This document shows positions 13,532 through 28,500 of a stretch of 64,000 nt of DNA, piece by piece (the stretch's first letter is position 1; the number at the start of each line of letters is the position of its first letter). Origin of the DNA: Apteryx mantelli (lineage: Eukaryota > Chordata > Aves > Apterygiformes > Apterygidae); contig NC_089978.1 of the NCBI RefSeq assembly GCF_036417845.1, positions 162,127,962 through 162,191,961 of the forward strand, given 5' to 3'. A program made the translations under genes and the position numbers. The notes below the pieces were generated by a model, which saw only the letters and a program-made list of their open reading frames with translations, searched no databases and was not told the DNA's origin.

Positions 13532-16500
13532 CTGAGGAAAGAAGAACATGTAAAATTACCTTAAATTTCAGATGGACATATTCAGGGTCAGTACTCTGGG
13601 GCTAGATCCCAAGGGACAAGGGTGGCTTTATGCCTCATGAATTTTAGTTGATAAGAATGGGCTCTAATGTAAAATAACCCTCCAAAAGACTAGGTAGCAC
13701 TTACCACAACAGCACTCAGGTTGCCTATGGGCTTTCCTCCACTATAAGATGGTTAGAATAATGAGGACTCAATCGCTCAATGCTCCTCTGGCCTGCTGGG
13801 GATAGCAAAGCTGTCCCGTGATGTTTTTATATTGCTAGCATTCCCCAAAGGGCCAGTGGATCCTTTATAACCTACTACCACTCAAATCTGCATAGGGGCT
13901 CATTTTTGACCCAGAGTTTGGGTTTTATAGTCTATAGTCAAGTTTTAATATTAGCTACATTTAGAGTTACCCAACACAGGTGCACTCACATAAATTCACA
14001 GGTCTGAAAAAGAAGCAACATTCTTTAACAAGAAATCAGGCTTCTTACCTGATTTATTTTTATTACAGGTCTGATGAGGATAGTGTGGGCCAAGTTAGGA
14101 AGAGGAAATCCTTTTCCTAGTTTATCTTAAAAAAGGACAAATATAAACACATCTATATGTAATAATAAAACACTTGCACTTTAGAAGCATCTTTCATTAG
14201 GAACTCAATGTACTTTACAATTTCCAATTAAAAAGCCACCACCATGCCCCTGAAAGGGATCTATTACTCATATTTGTTAAAGAACAAAAAGTCTTGTAAA
14301 AAAAGTAGCATACAAGCCTTTCACAGTCTCCCCAGCTGTCTGACACTGGCATCTGTTTGCCTTTGCTCCTCTCCAGGTATGTACCCACGCATTCTGTTTT
14401 CCCCCACCCAACTTGTTCTCTATCTTCCTTTAATTTTCTTCTCTATCTGATCCTCTGGTCCCATTGGTTCTCCTATTCTCACCTATCCCTACTTTCCTGG
14501 ATTAAGCCCCAGCTTTATTCCTATTTGCTTTTCTAAAATCTGACTTTTGCATTCCTCTCCTCCATTCCCTTTCCTTTCTCCTCATCAATAGCTCACCTTC
14601 TCCCACAGCAATCTCCTTGCCCCCTGTTATTGGCACTGTCTGCACTCTTCCCTGTTTATAGATGCTTGTGTTCCTTTCCAGCTTCACTTCCCCTTTTTCT
14701 TCATCAACTCTTTCTGCATCCCACAGAGCTGACTCTCCTCTTCGCCCTGCCTGAGGCAGCAGCGGGAGGACAGAAGCAGAGGAAAGGGATGATGTGACAG
14801 GCTACCCCTAGACCCCAAGATGCAGGCATACTCCTGAGCTTCCCTGCTCATGGGCATTCTCTGCTTATGGCTTGACTCCATGTCAGGATGAGACAGGCAT
14901 GTCTCAGCTCTGCTGCCATGCTGCATTCAGTGGGAAGGAAACCCAGGCACAGTGTTTGGAAGGGAGTTGAGACACGCTCTGTCCCAGCCTCTGGTCCAGG
15001 TGACTGGGTGACCAGGCCTGAAGTCCAGCACAGCGTAGACCTGTCCAGGTGTAGCCAAAGTGACAGAAAACCTCCCATAACACATTCCTTAAAGTCGGGG
15101 ACTCTCTTTTTTAGTTTCAGCCTCTCTTTCCCACCAACTATGCTCAGGAACTGGCCACAATCCTTACCATTGATTACTGGGATCACTACACTCTGTAAAG
15201 CATAAGACAGAAAATTCTCCACCAGTGAGACCTGCTGTAAGAGGGAAAATACATATGGTGATTATTTCTTGATGCCTGTGGGATTGCAGCTTGAGGGGAA
15301 GAGAGAGAGAGTTAGAGCTGGAGTCACATTCAAAAAAGTCAGAAGAGAACTTGGCAGAGAAAACTTCAAGTGAAAAAGATCTTTTTTTCTGATCTGCAGC
15401 TGGATGATGCAATACACTGCAACAGGATGTCCATCTTTCTTATAATACTTTAAACTGAAGTCTTTTTTTTTCTTTATGTTAAGTATCGGGCTGAACCTTA
15501 GCTATATGAATGAAATACATTTAACCTCACTTCAGCTTCCAGCAGTCAGTTTTCAGAACTGAACTGTTCTTTGGACGGCAAGACCTGCCTCTATCCTGAT
15601 GCTCTGTCCTCCTCCCTTCACTTAAAGATGTAGTTTGGGCAGAGCTGCTGCAGAGTTGCACTGACCACCTGTCTGTGGTGAATGGTCTAACCACTGTCAT
15701 GGTGTTTCTTTTACTCCCTTTTTTTACTTGCCTTTTATGATATTTGGTTGAAGTGATTTATGATAATTCCTGAAACCGAGCTTAAATCTGACTTTGGGCT
15801 CACCCCAACTGCTATGCCTACTCAATCCAGCTGTGAATTCAGGCTGGCTGTCAGAAACTGCTAGAAGAGGTGCTATCCCCATGCCTGCCTTTGTGCTGCT
15901 GGATACAGAAGCCAGCAGAATCAACTAGGACAGTTTGCTAGGTCACGAGGACCCAGGCAGACCCTTCTCCCTGTTTCAATTCATGCTACACTGTAATAAC
16001 TTTGCAAGTTTTGGTGCCTCTGATGAGAGAAAACACTCCAAGAAGTATTTTTCCTTACTGGAAAGGAAAAGAAAAGCAGACAGTATACTATTTTAAAGCA
16101 GAAAGAGCAGTGGCAGATGACATCCCCAGGACAGTCCACAAATTCTGCAGGCACAAAGTTCTGATGAATTGTTTCTATCTTTGAAGGGCTTAGCTGCCTT
16201 ACCTAGGTACTGAAATCACCACCTTACCTCAGAGAAGCTAGCAATGGAGTGCAGCAGGGAGAACTGGAGCCTGAGGGAAAGAAATGAAAGAAGAGGATTC
16301 ACTAGAAAGGATGAAGGCACAAGTTATGCTTAGTCACTGCTTGAAGATGTGAGGCCATATGAAATAAATAGTTTAGAAGAAACACAACTTTGCAGTCCAC
16401 AGAAAGGAATAAATGTATTTTTTTCTTATGGTGCTGCTTAAGGTATGTGCAGAAATGGGACCTAAAAGAAGTTTATGCAGCAGTGTGAATTTGCACTTTC

Positions 16501-19500
16501 TTTTAATTTCATTTTTGCAATTTTTTACTGATTTCATGCTGATTCACACATTTGACTTTGCCAAAGATTTTCTGAGTCCCAACAGCTTTTAATCAAAATT
16601 GATACAATTACAAATCAGATCTAGAATCATTGGGATCTTTCAGAAATTAATCTCCTTCTATGGTCATTTGTAGGCCTAGGTTGTGAGTACAAGACTTATG
16701 AAGAAAAACCTTCCCTTCATGAAAAGGCATTCAGAGAGTTGGCTATAGTGCATGCAAAGAGCTGGCTACAGTGGTTCAGTGCAGTGTTTACACTATGGCA
16801 GTTCTGTTTATGACCCTCAGACATAGCATAGAAGCAAGAGATACAGGGTTTAGAATAAACTGCTGAACCTCATCCTCCAATATCAGCACAGATGTAAACA
16901 GATGCCTTTAAGATAATTAATAAATCAAACATTCTTGTCTGGAATGGTGTTTAACCTACAGAAAGAGGTAGCATCACGTTGCACAAAAGACACAGCTGTT
17001 CCAAAATATCATTATATTTCATCTGCAAGATCTGGACCAAGCAGTCAAAGTATCTTAGAGTCCCTGTGAGAAAGATGGTAACTAATTTTCTTTTTCTCAT
17101 GGTGAAACAAGCACTGTCAGGCTGACACAATGAAATTCTGTTGTGTCCTAATGCTGGGATCATTAATGTTGCTTTCTGAATTTTCCTTGGTTACCTCTTC
17201 AGAAGTAATGAGATAATCAACTTCTGTTTGGTTACTGTCAGATTAGCTCTGGTACTGGCTGTCTGCAGGGAAAAAACAAAAGTCTTCTGTGACTGTATAC
17301 AGAGCATAAGATCCTGTCTTAGATGAAGGCACAAATGCTATTGCTTTTTGTAATTGGGAACACAGCATCTAAACTTTTTATTTGGTCGTTACAGATATTG
17401 AAATCTTTTGTGAGTTTGCTGCTTTCTGCCAGCAACAGGGATTGCATGAGCTAACCTATAATACTGCCCTGATTGCCTGCTTAGCATTAGGATCATTTAA
17501 ATTTTTGCGTGGCTAACATAAGTGGTTCACTTTCAACCTAATGAAAAAATGTCTGGAGACACAATGAACTATTTTGTAACAAATGAGTTAGGAAGACTGA
17601 ACATCAGACAACCAAGCTTATCATATGCTACAATTCATTCTTCCTGAAGAATGACTCAACCACCCCACATGGAAAAAAGGGCTTTGACAACTTGCTCCTT
17701 GCACCTGCATATTAAATTCTGCAATACTTGGTGCATACTTCCTCCCTGCCAAATGCAATTGAACAGTCTGCATGCTTGTGGCAGGCCTCTACATTCTATG
17801 TTATGCTGACCCATATGACTTTCAAAGGATTTGGAAGATAACTGTGTGATTTGTTCAGCCCCAGGCCTGAATGTTACCTTCCAGTTTACATTACTTACTA
17901 GATTCCCTGTAAAGATGTACTGTATGGTTGAATTTGGCAGAACAACAAATACATCCACACAGCCAGTGATCTGTAGGCTGCATCCATCTGCCTGTAAACT
18001 GACTGCAGGTGGTGATGTAGCCATCAGCTTCAACAGCACTGGATGTGCTGTTATGTAATACACGGCAATCTGTTGAGTTTCAAAGAGAAAAGAGGTTGAA
18101 TGCTGAGTTTCTGCAGAAGAGATTTTTGTTAAACTGTGGTTTCTCTGAATACATCATAATCAGATGCTACATGCGAATCTCTTGATAATTAACCAAATAA
18201 TCAAAAAACTGCATTATAACTACACTAACTGAAATGATGAAATTAGCATGGCATAAACTCTGAGCTTCAGAGACTGTAAAAATGACAAAGTTTTAGACCC
18301 ACTGATATTGAACAAGTTTGGAGAAATAATTTAAGGGCTGTTCCTGAAAATTGTGTTTCAAAAGGAGGGAATTAGCACTCTGTGTTGAAAAAATGAGGAA
18401 AATGAGTGATTCACGTTAAAGAAAAAGATCATGATCATATAAAGAATTCGGAAGGCAGGCAGGCTTCCAAAAGAGCCAATCTTTTGAAGAATTGAGAAAC
18501 TCCTAGAGGACAAAACTTCAGTTTGTGATATCATAGATGCCAGATTTCATAATCTTATAGAGAATGTTGTCACAATGGGCATTTTTAAAGCATCTCATAC
18601 TACCTTAATTTTCTGCATCAGATTTATGAACTTTGCTCTTCATGCCTATTACTGTCCTAATACCAATTCTTGGTAAACTTCAGCAGCCCTAAATCAGGTA
18701 TCTTTGCATAGAGAAGTCAGGCTACTGATAGCAGATACACTTTAACTTTTAACAGGCATAAAGGGAGACTGACCTCACAGGTGGCTACCACTTAGTCTTT
18801 AGAACTGTTTCAGGGACTGACAGCAAATCTGATACTTGAGGGGAGCAGAGGGTGATTAAGGAGTAGTGCGATACAGAATTAAGAAGAACATGGAGTTATG
18901 AGGACCTGTATGTTTGAATCTTCCATTAATCATACACCAGCTCAGTTTCCTTGTCTCCTCCAAACTTTTGGAAATGAGCTAGTACATAAATAATATCCAC
19001 ATGAAATTAGCTACTGCTCTTTCTTAAAGGTCTGTGCAAATACAAGTACCTACCTGAGGAACAAAATCATTGAATATGGCTGTAGTTAGGTTAAAAGAAG
19101 TAGCAAGCTGTAAACAAATGAAAGAAATTAGATCATCTCATGTCAGCTTGGAAATTAGCTTTTCATTAAAAAAAAACATGCTCCATTTATTTCAGTACTA
19201 GATAATCAATATTTTGATTTAGTGTTTCCTTGCCCCAGAATGATTCTTCGGGAAGCTACAGTGCTCTTTGGGACAAAAGAGAGGCAGATGTCTTGCAGAT
19301 GTCTCACAGATGCATCTCAGAAGCACGTACCAGACAGAGAGCAAGCATTATCCTTTGAAAGAACAGACCTGTCATCCTGTTTACTTTCTGTCTTTGGGGC
19401 TCTCTCAGATGGTATATAGTGAATCAGTTGGAGGCAGGAGTCAAAATACCATTTGCCCTTTTGCTGCCGACCTCTGTGACAGTGTCAATGCCATTTGTGT

Positions 19501-22500
19501 CACCACTTTTTATACAGACCCTCTTAGCACTGGTTCAGTCAGCAAAACTTTCAGGCAACTCTTTCTAACAATGCCAGTGTGGAAAAAGTATTTCTGGGAG
19601 AAGGCTTCCATGTTCTTCACCCACAACTGAATGCTCAGTTTTGTTGTACCTGCTTCTTGTCCCATTCTGCTGCTCTGTTAAGTCTGATAGTTTGTTCTAG
19701 CTCTCAGCACATCCAGTTCATTTGTTGTGGGCCTTCATGCAACAGACTGCAGCATTTAAGCACACTTTTTCTTGTCTTGCACCTTTTTTCTTCTACTTGG
19801 ACACAGCACTGCAATCTGTGCAGAGAAAGGCTTTCTTTGGCGTTTTCTGCCACGCCTTGCACGCAGGCTCTGTTACATTCGTAACTGTCACTCCTTGCCT
19901 AGAGCTGCCAAGAACTTCAGAGTTAGGCCTGAGAGACACTCTGACTATAGAAAATGGTGAAATACAGAATGAATGTCATGGTTCACTCTTAGAAGTGGTA
20001 GAAGAGTGACCCAAATCTCTATGAGATGGCAAACAGCTCTGCAAAATGATGTGTGAAACTCCTCTGCTGACTATCCACGCTGCTGTTACTTATAATTCTA
20101 TCATTTGCAAATTATACTCACCTCTTGGGAGATGGTGATGTTGAAGACCCCTGCTCTGTAGTAAGCCAGTGAAGCAGACTTAAGAAAATAATTGGAGACT
20201 CCCAGGTAGAGCATGGAATCACCCTGGTTTGGGAGAGCAAATGGAGCTGGCACAAAGGGAGGGTCTGTGTGATTTCCTACTGGATAGACTGTGCCCTGCA
20301 AAGAGTCATTATTAAGTATTTATACTTATAAAAATCAGTATCTGTCAGAATTACTGGTTACCTTAACAGTGGCTGAACAGCAAGAATCCTTATTCTCTCT
20401 TCCTAACCTGAAGAAATGCTTGATATTAAAGAAAACCTGAAGTAAACAAGTAAGTTTGTGATATGCCCTGAAAATTAACAAATTCAAGTTTTTTTGGAAA
20501 AGCACAGGAGCCACAGAGAACACCTGGTCTCCATCCTTTCAAAGTTCAAATTTGAGCATTCAAATGAGTATTCTGAACTGCAACTAGAAGACAGTACAAA
20601 AATCCTCTGGACCAGTGTTCCTTCTCTTGCTGCAAGCAAGAATCAGCCTGTTCTGAAGAGCAATGAAGGCCAATGCTCCCTTACCTGATTTATAACTGCC
20701 TGACAAAGACTCATCGGATGTCTCAACAGGGGTGTGAGCATGTTAAAGATTAGCCAGGTAGCATGCAAGTACTAGCTAGCTATAGTAGCTGATAAATAAT
20801 TGCTTTGTACTTAAAGTGTGTATATCTTGCTTGCAGTCTTTTTTTGTGCATGGTAAAAGTTACCTGAACAAAATAACCACGAAGGAGAGAATCAGCCATA
20901 GCTCTAGCACATCTTTCTAAACTGAAACCAGTTCTGAGAGTCATGGGGATGCTCTAAATCACAAGGACTGTCTGGGCTGCTGGAACAGCTGGGTGTTGCT
21001 GGGATATCTCTTGCCAAAGAGGGTGAAAAAGAGGTGAGAAAGGAACTGCTGTGTGCTCCTCAAGGACTCTCTGTGAGAAGAGTCTTTTTTGGGCATACCC
21101 ATAGCTACACAAGACCCTCAGCCATATCGAATCAAATGCTTTGAACCGCAACCACAGCTACATTGGTAGCTGGCAAGAATTATGTATCACTGGTAATAGG
21201 CAAAGAACAAGCAGTTGTGGGAGGGCTGCATATCTAAAGAACACTTTGTAATGTTTATGAAGCACCTCTAACTCTGAAATAATTTAATTCTAAATATCAA
21301 CTTTGGATAAGCAATTGACACCATTAATTTATTAAACAATCATATCTGGTTTCTACAACAGCTGTTGCCCCAAATGCCCAGATGTCATATTGCTCTTCTA
21401 ATTAAAGAGTAGAGAGGCTTGTCTGAGTCAGACCATAGTGAAAGAAAATGAACCAACACAAAAGAGAACCAAAAGTATCTTGGAGAGAACACAGGGATAT
21501 TAAAGACAAATTACCTTCAAATCCAGGTTAATGTGTGATTTGAAGACTGTTGGAGAACTAACTAGGGAATAGTCTATTTGTGCAAAGGCATCAATCTGGC
21601 TTAAGACTAGAAAAATGATGGACAAAACAAAACAGCCATTATTACAAAAACATATCTCAAACAGTTATTGCTTAGATAAGGCAAAGGCATTTTGGAAATG
21701 AGGAATCTGAAGAAGGAGAATGGTGGGAGAAGGTAGAAGAAAATCAAAAATTTGTAAGGGAAAGAGCGAGAGTTTTCCCTCTGGAAAAGTTACTGATCCC
21801 TCCAGATTTAGGATTTGTGTTCCTGGTGTTCCACCACTGAATACATTCTTCACAAATCTGCTCCTACGGAGTAAAGGAAGAAGTATCTAGGGTGGGGTCC
21901 CTATTTTTGTTATGTGTTTGTACAAGAAACCTGAACTGCCATATGATTATGATGCAATACTGGTAAATACTACTAAATACTTTGAAAGAAGGCATTAGCA
22001 CATTTTTGCACCTATCAGTGCTGAAGACAAAGGATGCTTGTTCACAACAATAGAGGGCACTTTATCGGACAATCTGATAGAAGACTTTTTTCCTGAAAGG
22101 TCCTCACATGCAACTTCAGTCTGATTGTTATTTTTTATGTATAAAGTCTGTTCATACTCTATAAATAATCAGACAATTTTAAAGGGAAATAGTGAATTCA
22201 CAGAGAGACTAAACTCCTCAATAGGGCAACACAGACTAAAATGCACTTAACCTGAGTGTTTGGGTACTTGCTGTGTAAGACAATGTTCTTGAGTACCATC
22301 GTTTTCAGTAATATTTGCCAGTGCTCGGCAAGTCATTTTAGGAAAAATAAAAGCCTACTTATTCTGCCTCTGAATATGGAGCAGATAATAGCTATATCCA
22401 CAATGCAAAGTGAAGAGCGGGACCGAACTCTGCAGCCCCAGTTAGATGACTTAGGTGAATTTGAATTGGCAAAAACTACAAATAAATATTCTTATTCTTG

Positions 22501-25500
22501 CAAAAAAAAAAAAAGGTACAGATAATAATTGAGTATAGTAGTGAAAATCTCATATTTATATGCTTTTTTGAACATAGATGCTCTATTGTCTTAGTGTCTC
22601 TGCAAGAGTGACATAGGAACTGTTACTGATGTGAAGAGAAATATGCCTGGTGTGACACTGTCTTCCTGCAGCATGTTGTTACCTCGGTGAACTTAAGTTC
22701 AAACCAAGAAATGCTAAGTTTGTGAGATCTGATAGGACTGCACTGCAGAATGGGGTGTTTGCTAGCTCTTTAGTGGATTACTGTTAACTTAGTTTTTCTT
22801 GCATCCACAGTACCAAGAGCATAAAGGATTAACATCATAATTTTCACCTCCAAAATCTAATGAAACAACAGAGCTGAGCCATACCAGGCTGAAAGATTAC
22901 ACATGACCTGCTAGGGGCACAGAAGAAATCTGAATTTTCTACATAAGGTGCATGCAAGAGATTTCTAGGTGGGAGTCTGGAATAGGCTAAGGCACAGAAT
23001 AACGGCAGCACTTTTCCTTTACTTTTTGTACCATGAACACAGCAACATTTTACTGGGTTTGGCACCAAATAAAAAGGCTACAAACTGAGTAGCATGAAAA
23101 TTACTTAATGAAAAGCTGATATCGAAGACTCACCCTTAAGCTTTCTAAGCTGTGCATCCATCATTTGAATTTTGTATTTGATATTTAGGCAGAGCTATAT
23201 GAAAAGAGAGAGAAGTCAGTAAAGCAATGGCTGTATTTGAACCCCACCCTTCACTAGCTGAAACCAACTTTGCAGACTTACATTTTTATCCAATTTGGTC
23301 TTAATAGTCTTCTCCAGATAACCCGATAGGAAGCTATAGACCCAGCTGGAGGAAAATAAATGAACACAGAGACTTTCAAAAATCAGATATTTTGATCCAT
23401 GGTAAAAGATAATATACTCATGTAAACATTTGCTCTATATACAGTTGAATATCCAAATTTGCTAACAGTCAAATAATCTACATTAGAATAGTCTAGGTCA
23501 GAAAGCAACTGTTTGAAATGCAAATCTGTCAGATTGGGGCATCAACGTCAATTAGATTGGCAGACTGTGCAATTGATTGTTTTTATTAACTTGCGAATCT
23601 CAGACGCTAGGGTTTCTCAGTCTCATAACTGCTACTGAGAAGACAATCTGCAAAGTTGTGAATGTTCGTGTTAACATGTTAGCAAAAAAATGCTCCATTA
23701 TCCACATTTTTGTTTTGAGTAAGATGAGAAAACATTCTAGCAAATCAACATGAGGGGAACTGTAACCATTATTTTATATTCCACTTTGAAATAAAAACTT
23801 TTACTCTTAAATTGTAGGTCAGTTTGTCAAAATGCGTCATCAGTCTAGATACACTTTCATAACTGCAAATTTCCATTCACAATCTTCTGCTCTTTAATAC
23901 ACCTGCATGGCAAATTTTTCATATGCAGTGTCTGGTTAGCCCATTTGTCAGCACATGCAAAAGGAAAGTGTAGACTACCCACGCTTTACACAGTCAGCGA
24001 AGGAGTCTGTTTTTGAAAACAGACTTTTAAAAACCTATTTTCATAGCCTTGAACAGTTGTTTGTGTCCTGTAACTGAATCCCTAAAAGTTAAATTTTGAG
24101 AAGTGGTCCTTTTGTTACAAACCCTGATACTTCCCGCAAAGTAATCAGAAAATCTCTTGTACTTACCTAGATCCTTCATTTAACTTGACTTTTATGCTAT
24201 TAATGATCAGCTGGCAATTGTGTACCAACATGGACAAGCGTCCTGTGCTGTCCCGTGACACTTCAAAAACAACTGCCATAAACAGTCCTGAAATGGACAC
24301 AGTAATTCCTCCTTGGTCTCTGCTGCTCAGACAAAAACAAAAACAAAAACTCAGTCAAGAAACATCTGCTTTAAAGGAGCAATTCAAGAAACTACCTGTA
24401 AGTTTGACAGGACTTTGCTTCTATCACCTAGAATAAAGAATGAGTTTTCTACGAATTAACGTAGAATAGGGACATGCCTGACATTCAAAACCAGAGTACA
24501 GGCATGAATTTTCAGGACATGAATTTTCCAGCGTTATGCAGGATTTGGCGAGTCTGCAACAATGTCGCAATTTCTCAGTGACTTTCTGATGCATTTGCTG
24601 ATTAATCCATTCAAATATTTCAAGACAGATCTCCCTAAAAGCCTCTGGGACTGCAACAGAAGAAGCCAACTAGGTAATAAATATATACTCCAGAGGTTCT
24701 CAATTTTGCAAATTTTCCACTTCTTTCCTGTAACAATTTTTCATATCTCTCCTAAATATACACATTCCTCCATTCTTTGCCCTGCCCCAAACTCATTTTC
24801 TCCTTCCTCTCTGTAAAAATCTCTACTAATACCCCAAGAAAAAATCATTATTCTGCACATTCCAGCAAATTTAGGCATTAGGACTACGGTTAGGAGTCGT
24901 AGACTGATCAAGCAGGATACAGAGAGCTGAATGATTTTAGAACAGCCTTATAAAAACCTCATTTGAAAGATCAGAACTGGCACCAAAAGCATCACTTTTC
25001 ACCCTTTCATCCCAATTATTCAGGTTTTCTTTTCCCAGGCTCTGGCATTACTACAATGGTTGCACCATACTGGAAAAAGCCTAACCTGACAGGAAGCTCA
25101 ACCCATGAGTCTCTCAACTTTCCTCTTTATTTTTTCTGGCTAAGAAAAAATTCTGGGAGTAGAGGTTTTAATCCTGAAACATGAATCTTAACCCAACCCA
25201 AAGCCATACACAACCTCTAAGCAGACCAGTGAGTACCATTCCCAGCCACAGAATTCCTCCTACCACTGCTGCCATTTCCACCTCCACAACTCTCTGTCTA
25301 TACCTCTGCATTAAATTGCTGTCAGGAAGAAGCACCACTCTTCAGACCCTCTTTTTCCAATCCCTAACCAAAACCCCAATCCATAAGCCATTAGGAAAAA
25401 CACTTTCACAAGGAGGATAGTGCAGCACTGGACAGGTTATATAGAGAGGCTGTAGAACCATCCTTGGTTAAACAATGCCACTAGATAGCTGACCAGATCT

Positions 25501-28500
25501 AGTCTGGTGACCACCCTGTTTTGAGCTGGAGGCTGGACAAAATGACCTCCAGAGATGCCTTCCAACCCAGTCTTCCCCATACTCCAGTGACAGGGTCATG
25601 TTCTCTGCCTCCTCCTCCCTTTCTTGACTGCATGGGAGACCAGGGTAAATTCAGCTACTCAAGTCCTCCTTCCTGCATCCTTAACTCCTTCTCTTCAGGA
25701 GGAATCCTGATTCATGGAGGCAGGATCTCAACTCTGGGTCTCTGGGAGCAAAAGGCCTGCCAGGAGACTTTGTGACTGGTAGAGTGCTCTGGGACACAAT
25801 GAAGAGGAGATCTACGGTGAAGGTTAGGAACTCAGAGATACTGCCTAAAAAGTGGAATAATATCCACCTTTTATTAACCGTGGAAACAACCCAGGAGGGC
25901 TGGATTGTCAAAGGCCTCCCTTGGAAAGTTCATTTTCAGCTGGGCCCTCTTTACTATGCTGAGGACAACATGTAGGGCTAGGGAATGGAGGGGCTGAAGA
26001 GTGGGGCATCTTCTGGATCTATTTCAACTATAGCCAGACATAGAACCTAATATTGAACAGAACAACATAGACTGGTCCCTCTGCTGCTCAAAAAGGCAAG
26101 AAAACCCCATCACATCCTAAACTCCAACAAAGCTGACTTTGGCCACCTCCACCATGTATCCCAGCCCCCTGACTCCCTTGCTGCAAGTGAAGCTCTTGGA
26201 GTTTTATGCTTCTGGGGTCTCTCCAGATTATGTTCAGGTCCTCACCCTTCAGCAAGAAAGAGAGGCGGCTTCATGTTTGGGAACAGTTGATCTGCCCTGC
26301 TGAACACAGTATCTTTTCCATACAATACCAGTATGACAGAAGGAACAGAGACAGGCTGGGGCCACAGTTACAGCAGTTTCTAGCCACCAGTACCTTATAT
26401 TGAATGCAGAACTGTGTGAAAACAGGACACGCTGTGAACTGGCAGTCTGGTGATCCATCTTTCTGTACTCTATGGCTCATAAATAGAGTAACGCCTACTG
26501 CTGTTGACAGTTACTCCATTAACCCAACTTGTTGAGATTAACACTTTGCAAGTTCTGCTGATATCCTAGAAGTTTTCACCCCTCACCTGAATAAAATGAA
26601 AATCTAGAATATTATATTAAAAATATGCAGCAAAAATGCTGAGGTAAGAAAAAAGTGGAAAAAAGAGTATGTGGTCATGTCATTACAGACAATATATTGC
26701 ACTTGCTCATGAAGCCAAGCCAGTTTTCCAAAGTGACCTGGATTCTGGAATTTCCTAACTTCTGAATGTTCAGTGTTGCAATAGTACCCTCCTTTTAATA
26801 GAAACGCTTTGGAAAATAATATACAGTAGTACTGGCAAATAGATAATTAGTTATATAGTCAACCTTTCAGTCATACTGTACACAGAAAGTAACAAACATT
26901 GTTACTGCAAACTCTGTGATCCTGAATATTCATGTAACATATAGTCTGGACAAGCTGAGCGTATTAACAGGTATTTGTCGGAGTGGGGGGAACGGGCCCG
27001 GATTAACGATGAGTCTCAATATGAGTATGGTCGTTCTCCCTTTATTAGAGCTTACACAAAGTATATATATCGACAAGCAATACGCATGCGCTAGCAATAG
27101 TTACATGATTGGTTACAGTTTCTGTCTACGCGCATAAAGCGGATATATGATTGGTGCAAGGTTGCTGTCCGCGCTCCATCGACATTTATGGAATCTAGTT
27201 CCGTCCAGACTTGTTTACCAGTTTTGTGAATACTTTCTTTTGTAGTGCTCAAGGCCGCTGCAAGGCTCGCTCGGCCGCTGCAAGGCTCGCTCGCCTTGGC
27301 CTACATTCCTTCCCTTACCCTGAGAACGGGATTGCTCATCCCAATCAGATCATGCCCTCTCTCGCTTAACCATTCCTCCACAGGTATTCAACCTCATACT
27401 TCCCAAAGAGACACCCTTAGGGGTAGAATCTTTAACAAATGAAAGCATTAGCTGGCAGGGAATGTTTCCTTCTTGAGAAGTTTATCCAAACAGATTGTTG
27501 TTAAATGATAAAGCATATCTGACCTGAAAAATATTAATTAGTAACTAAGTTTCACAAATTCAATTGTAATCCTTCTCCCAGACATCCCCTATCACACTGT
27601 ACAATACTTACAGCAGCCATGCTTTCATTCTCCAGTCTGCACTAATAGTAGCAGAAGCACGTGCCACTGACAGACTAATGCCAGTGCCAGGAATAAAGGA
27701 TGCAGAAGTTTCTGGGAAATCTACAGCATTAATTCTGAGCCTATAGAAAACAGAAAGAGGGATATTAGACCATATGTCAAAGGGGTGAGAAGGATTTCTG
27801 ATTATGGAACCCTTCTGCTATAGAAGGCAAAGTCTATGCTTCAGTAAAAGAATTTCTCAGAAATGACTGAGCCTTGTAAATTTTAGGGAAGAAAGACACC
27901 TGCTCCGTTACACTGAGTAGCATTCTTGGAAAAAGGAACCCTTGATATCTGGTCAGGGGAAAAGGATGCTCTGACCAAAACAAAAGCCTCCTCTAGGGAG
28001 AAGAACAAACTCCTCAAAGTGAAATGTGCCTGCTGAGGGAAATAAGTCTATGTGTTGAAACCAGATGGTACATTTATAAATAAATCCAGGTTGTTGGAAT
28101 GCTGGCATTTGCTGAAGGAAGAACATCAGAGTCTCTCTTCCCTCATTCTGTCCCCCCTCCCTTGCCTCAGCAAACGGCCCTTGAGAAGCTCCATTTCTCA
28201 AAACAAAATCATATTAAAGTTTTCCCTGCCAAAACAAATGTTTCTCATACTCAAGGGTATTGTCTTATGGGGGCTGGGGAGGCTGAATTGAGCTGAACAT
28301 TGTAAAGATATCAACTGCAATCTTATCATATAGTTCACATTCTTCATTGTTTCCCGATATCTGGCAGAAAACTCTTGAAATAATTGCCTTTAATCTAACT
28401 ATCCAGCCTCTTCCATTACTTTTGTTGGGGCAGAATGCACCAGCTACTTTTAGTTAAAATGACCATAATTTTCCAGTAAAATCTTGGGCAGCAGTAAGGC

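Noticed and set aside
13570-13747. Splice-like signals on the minus strand (acceptor near 13748, donor near 13710, and a GTAATT near 13559) first considered for the penultimate BPIFC exon.
   Set aside because: Frames contain stops and one intron would be only about 28 nt. The true KGFPLP exon lies at 14049-14125 and joins the terminal exon in phase.
14848-15222. 124-codon minus-strand open frame starting in BPIFC exon 13.
   Set aside because: It is exon 13 read through its donor into the intron; the continuation does not resemble the BPI family.
16951-17110. Exon-like block on the minus strand between BPIFC exons 11 and 12, with a CTCACAG acceptor and a GTTAAAC donor.
   Set aside because: Its open frame does not join exon 11 in phase, and the expected protein segment is supplied by exons at 16228-16270 and 15168-15234, which join correctly and match the family.
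17831-18058. 75-codon plus-strand open frame.
   Set aside because: It is the antisense shadow of BPIFC exon 10.
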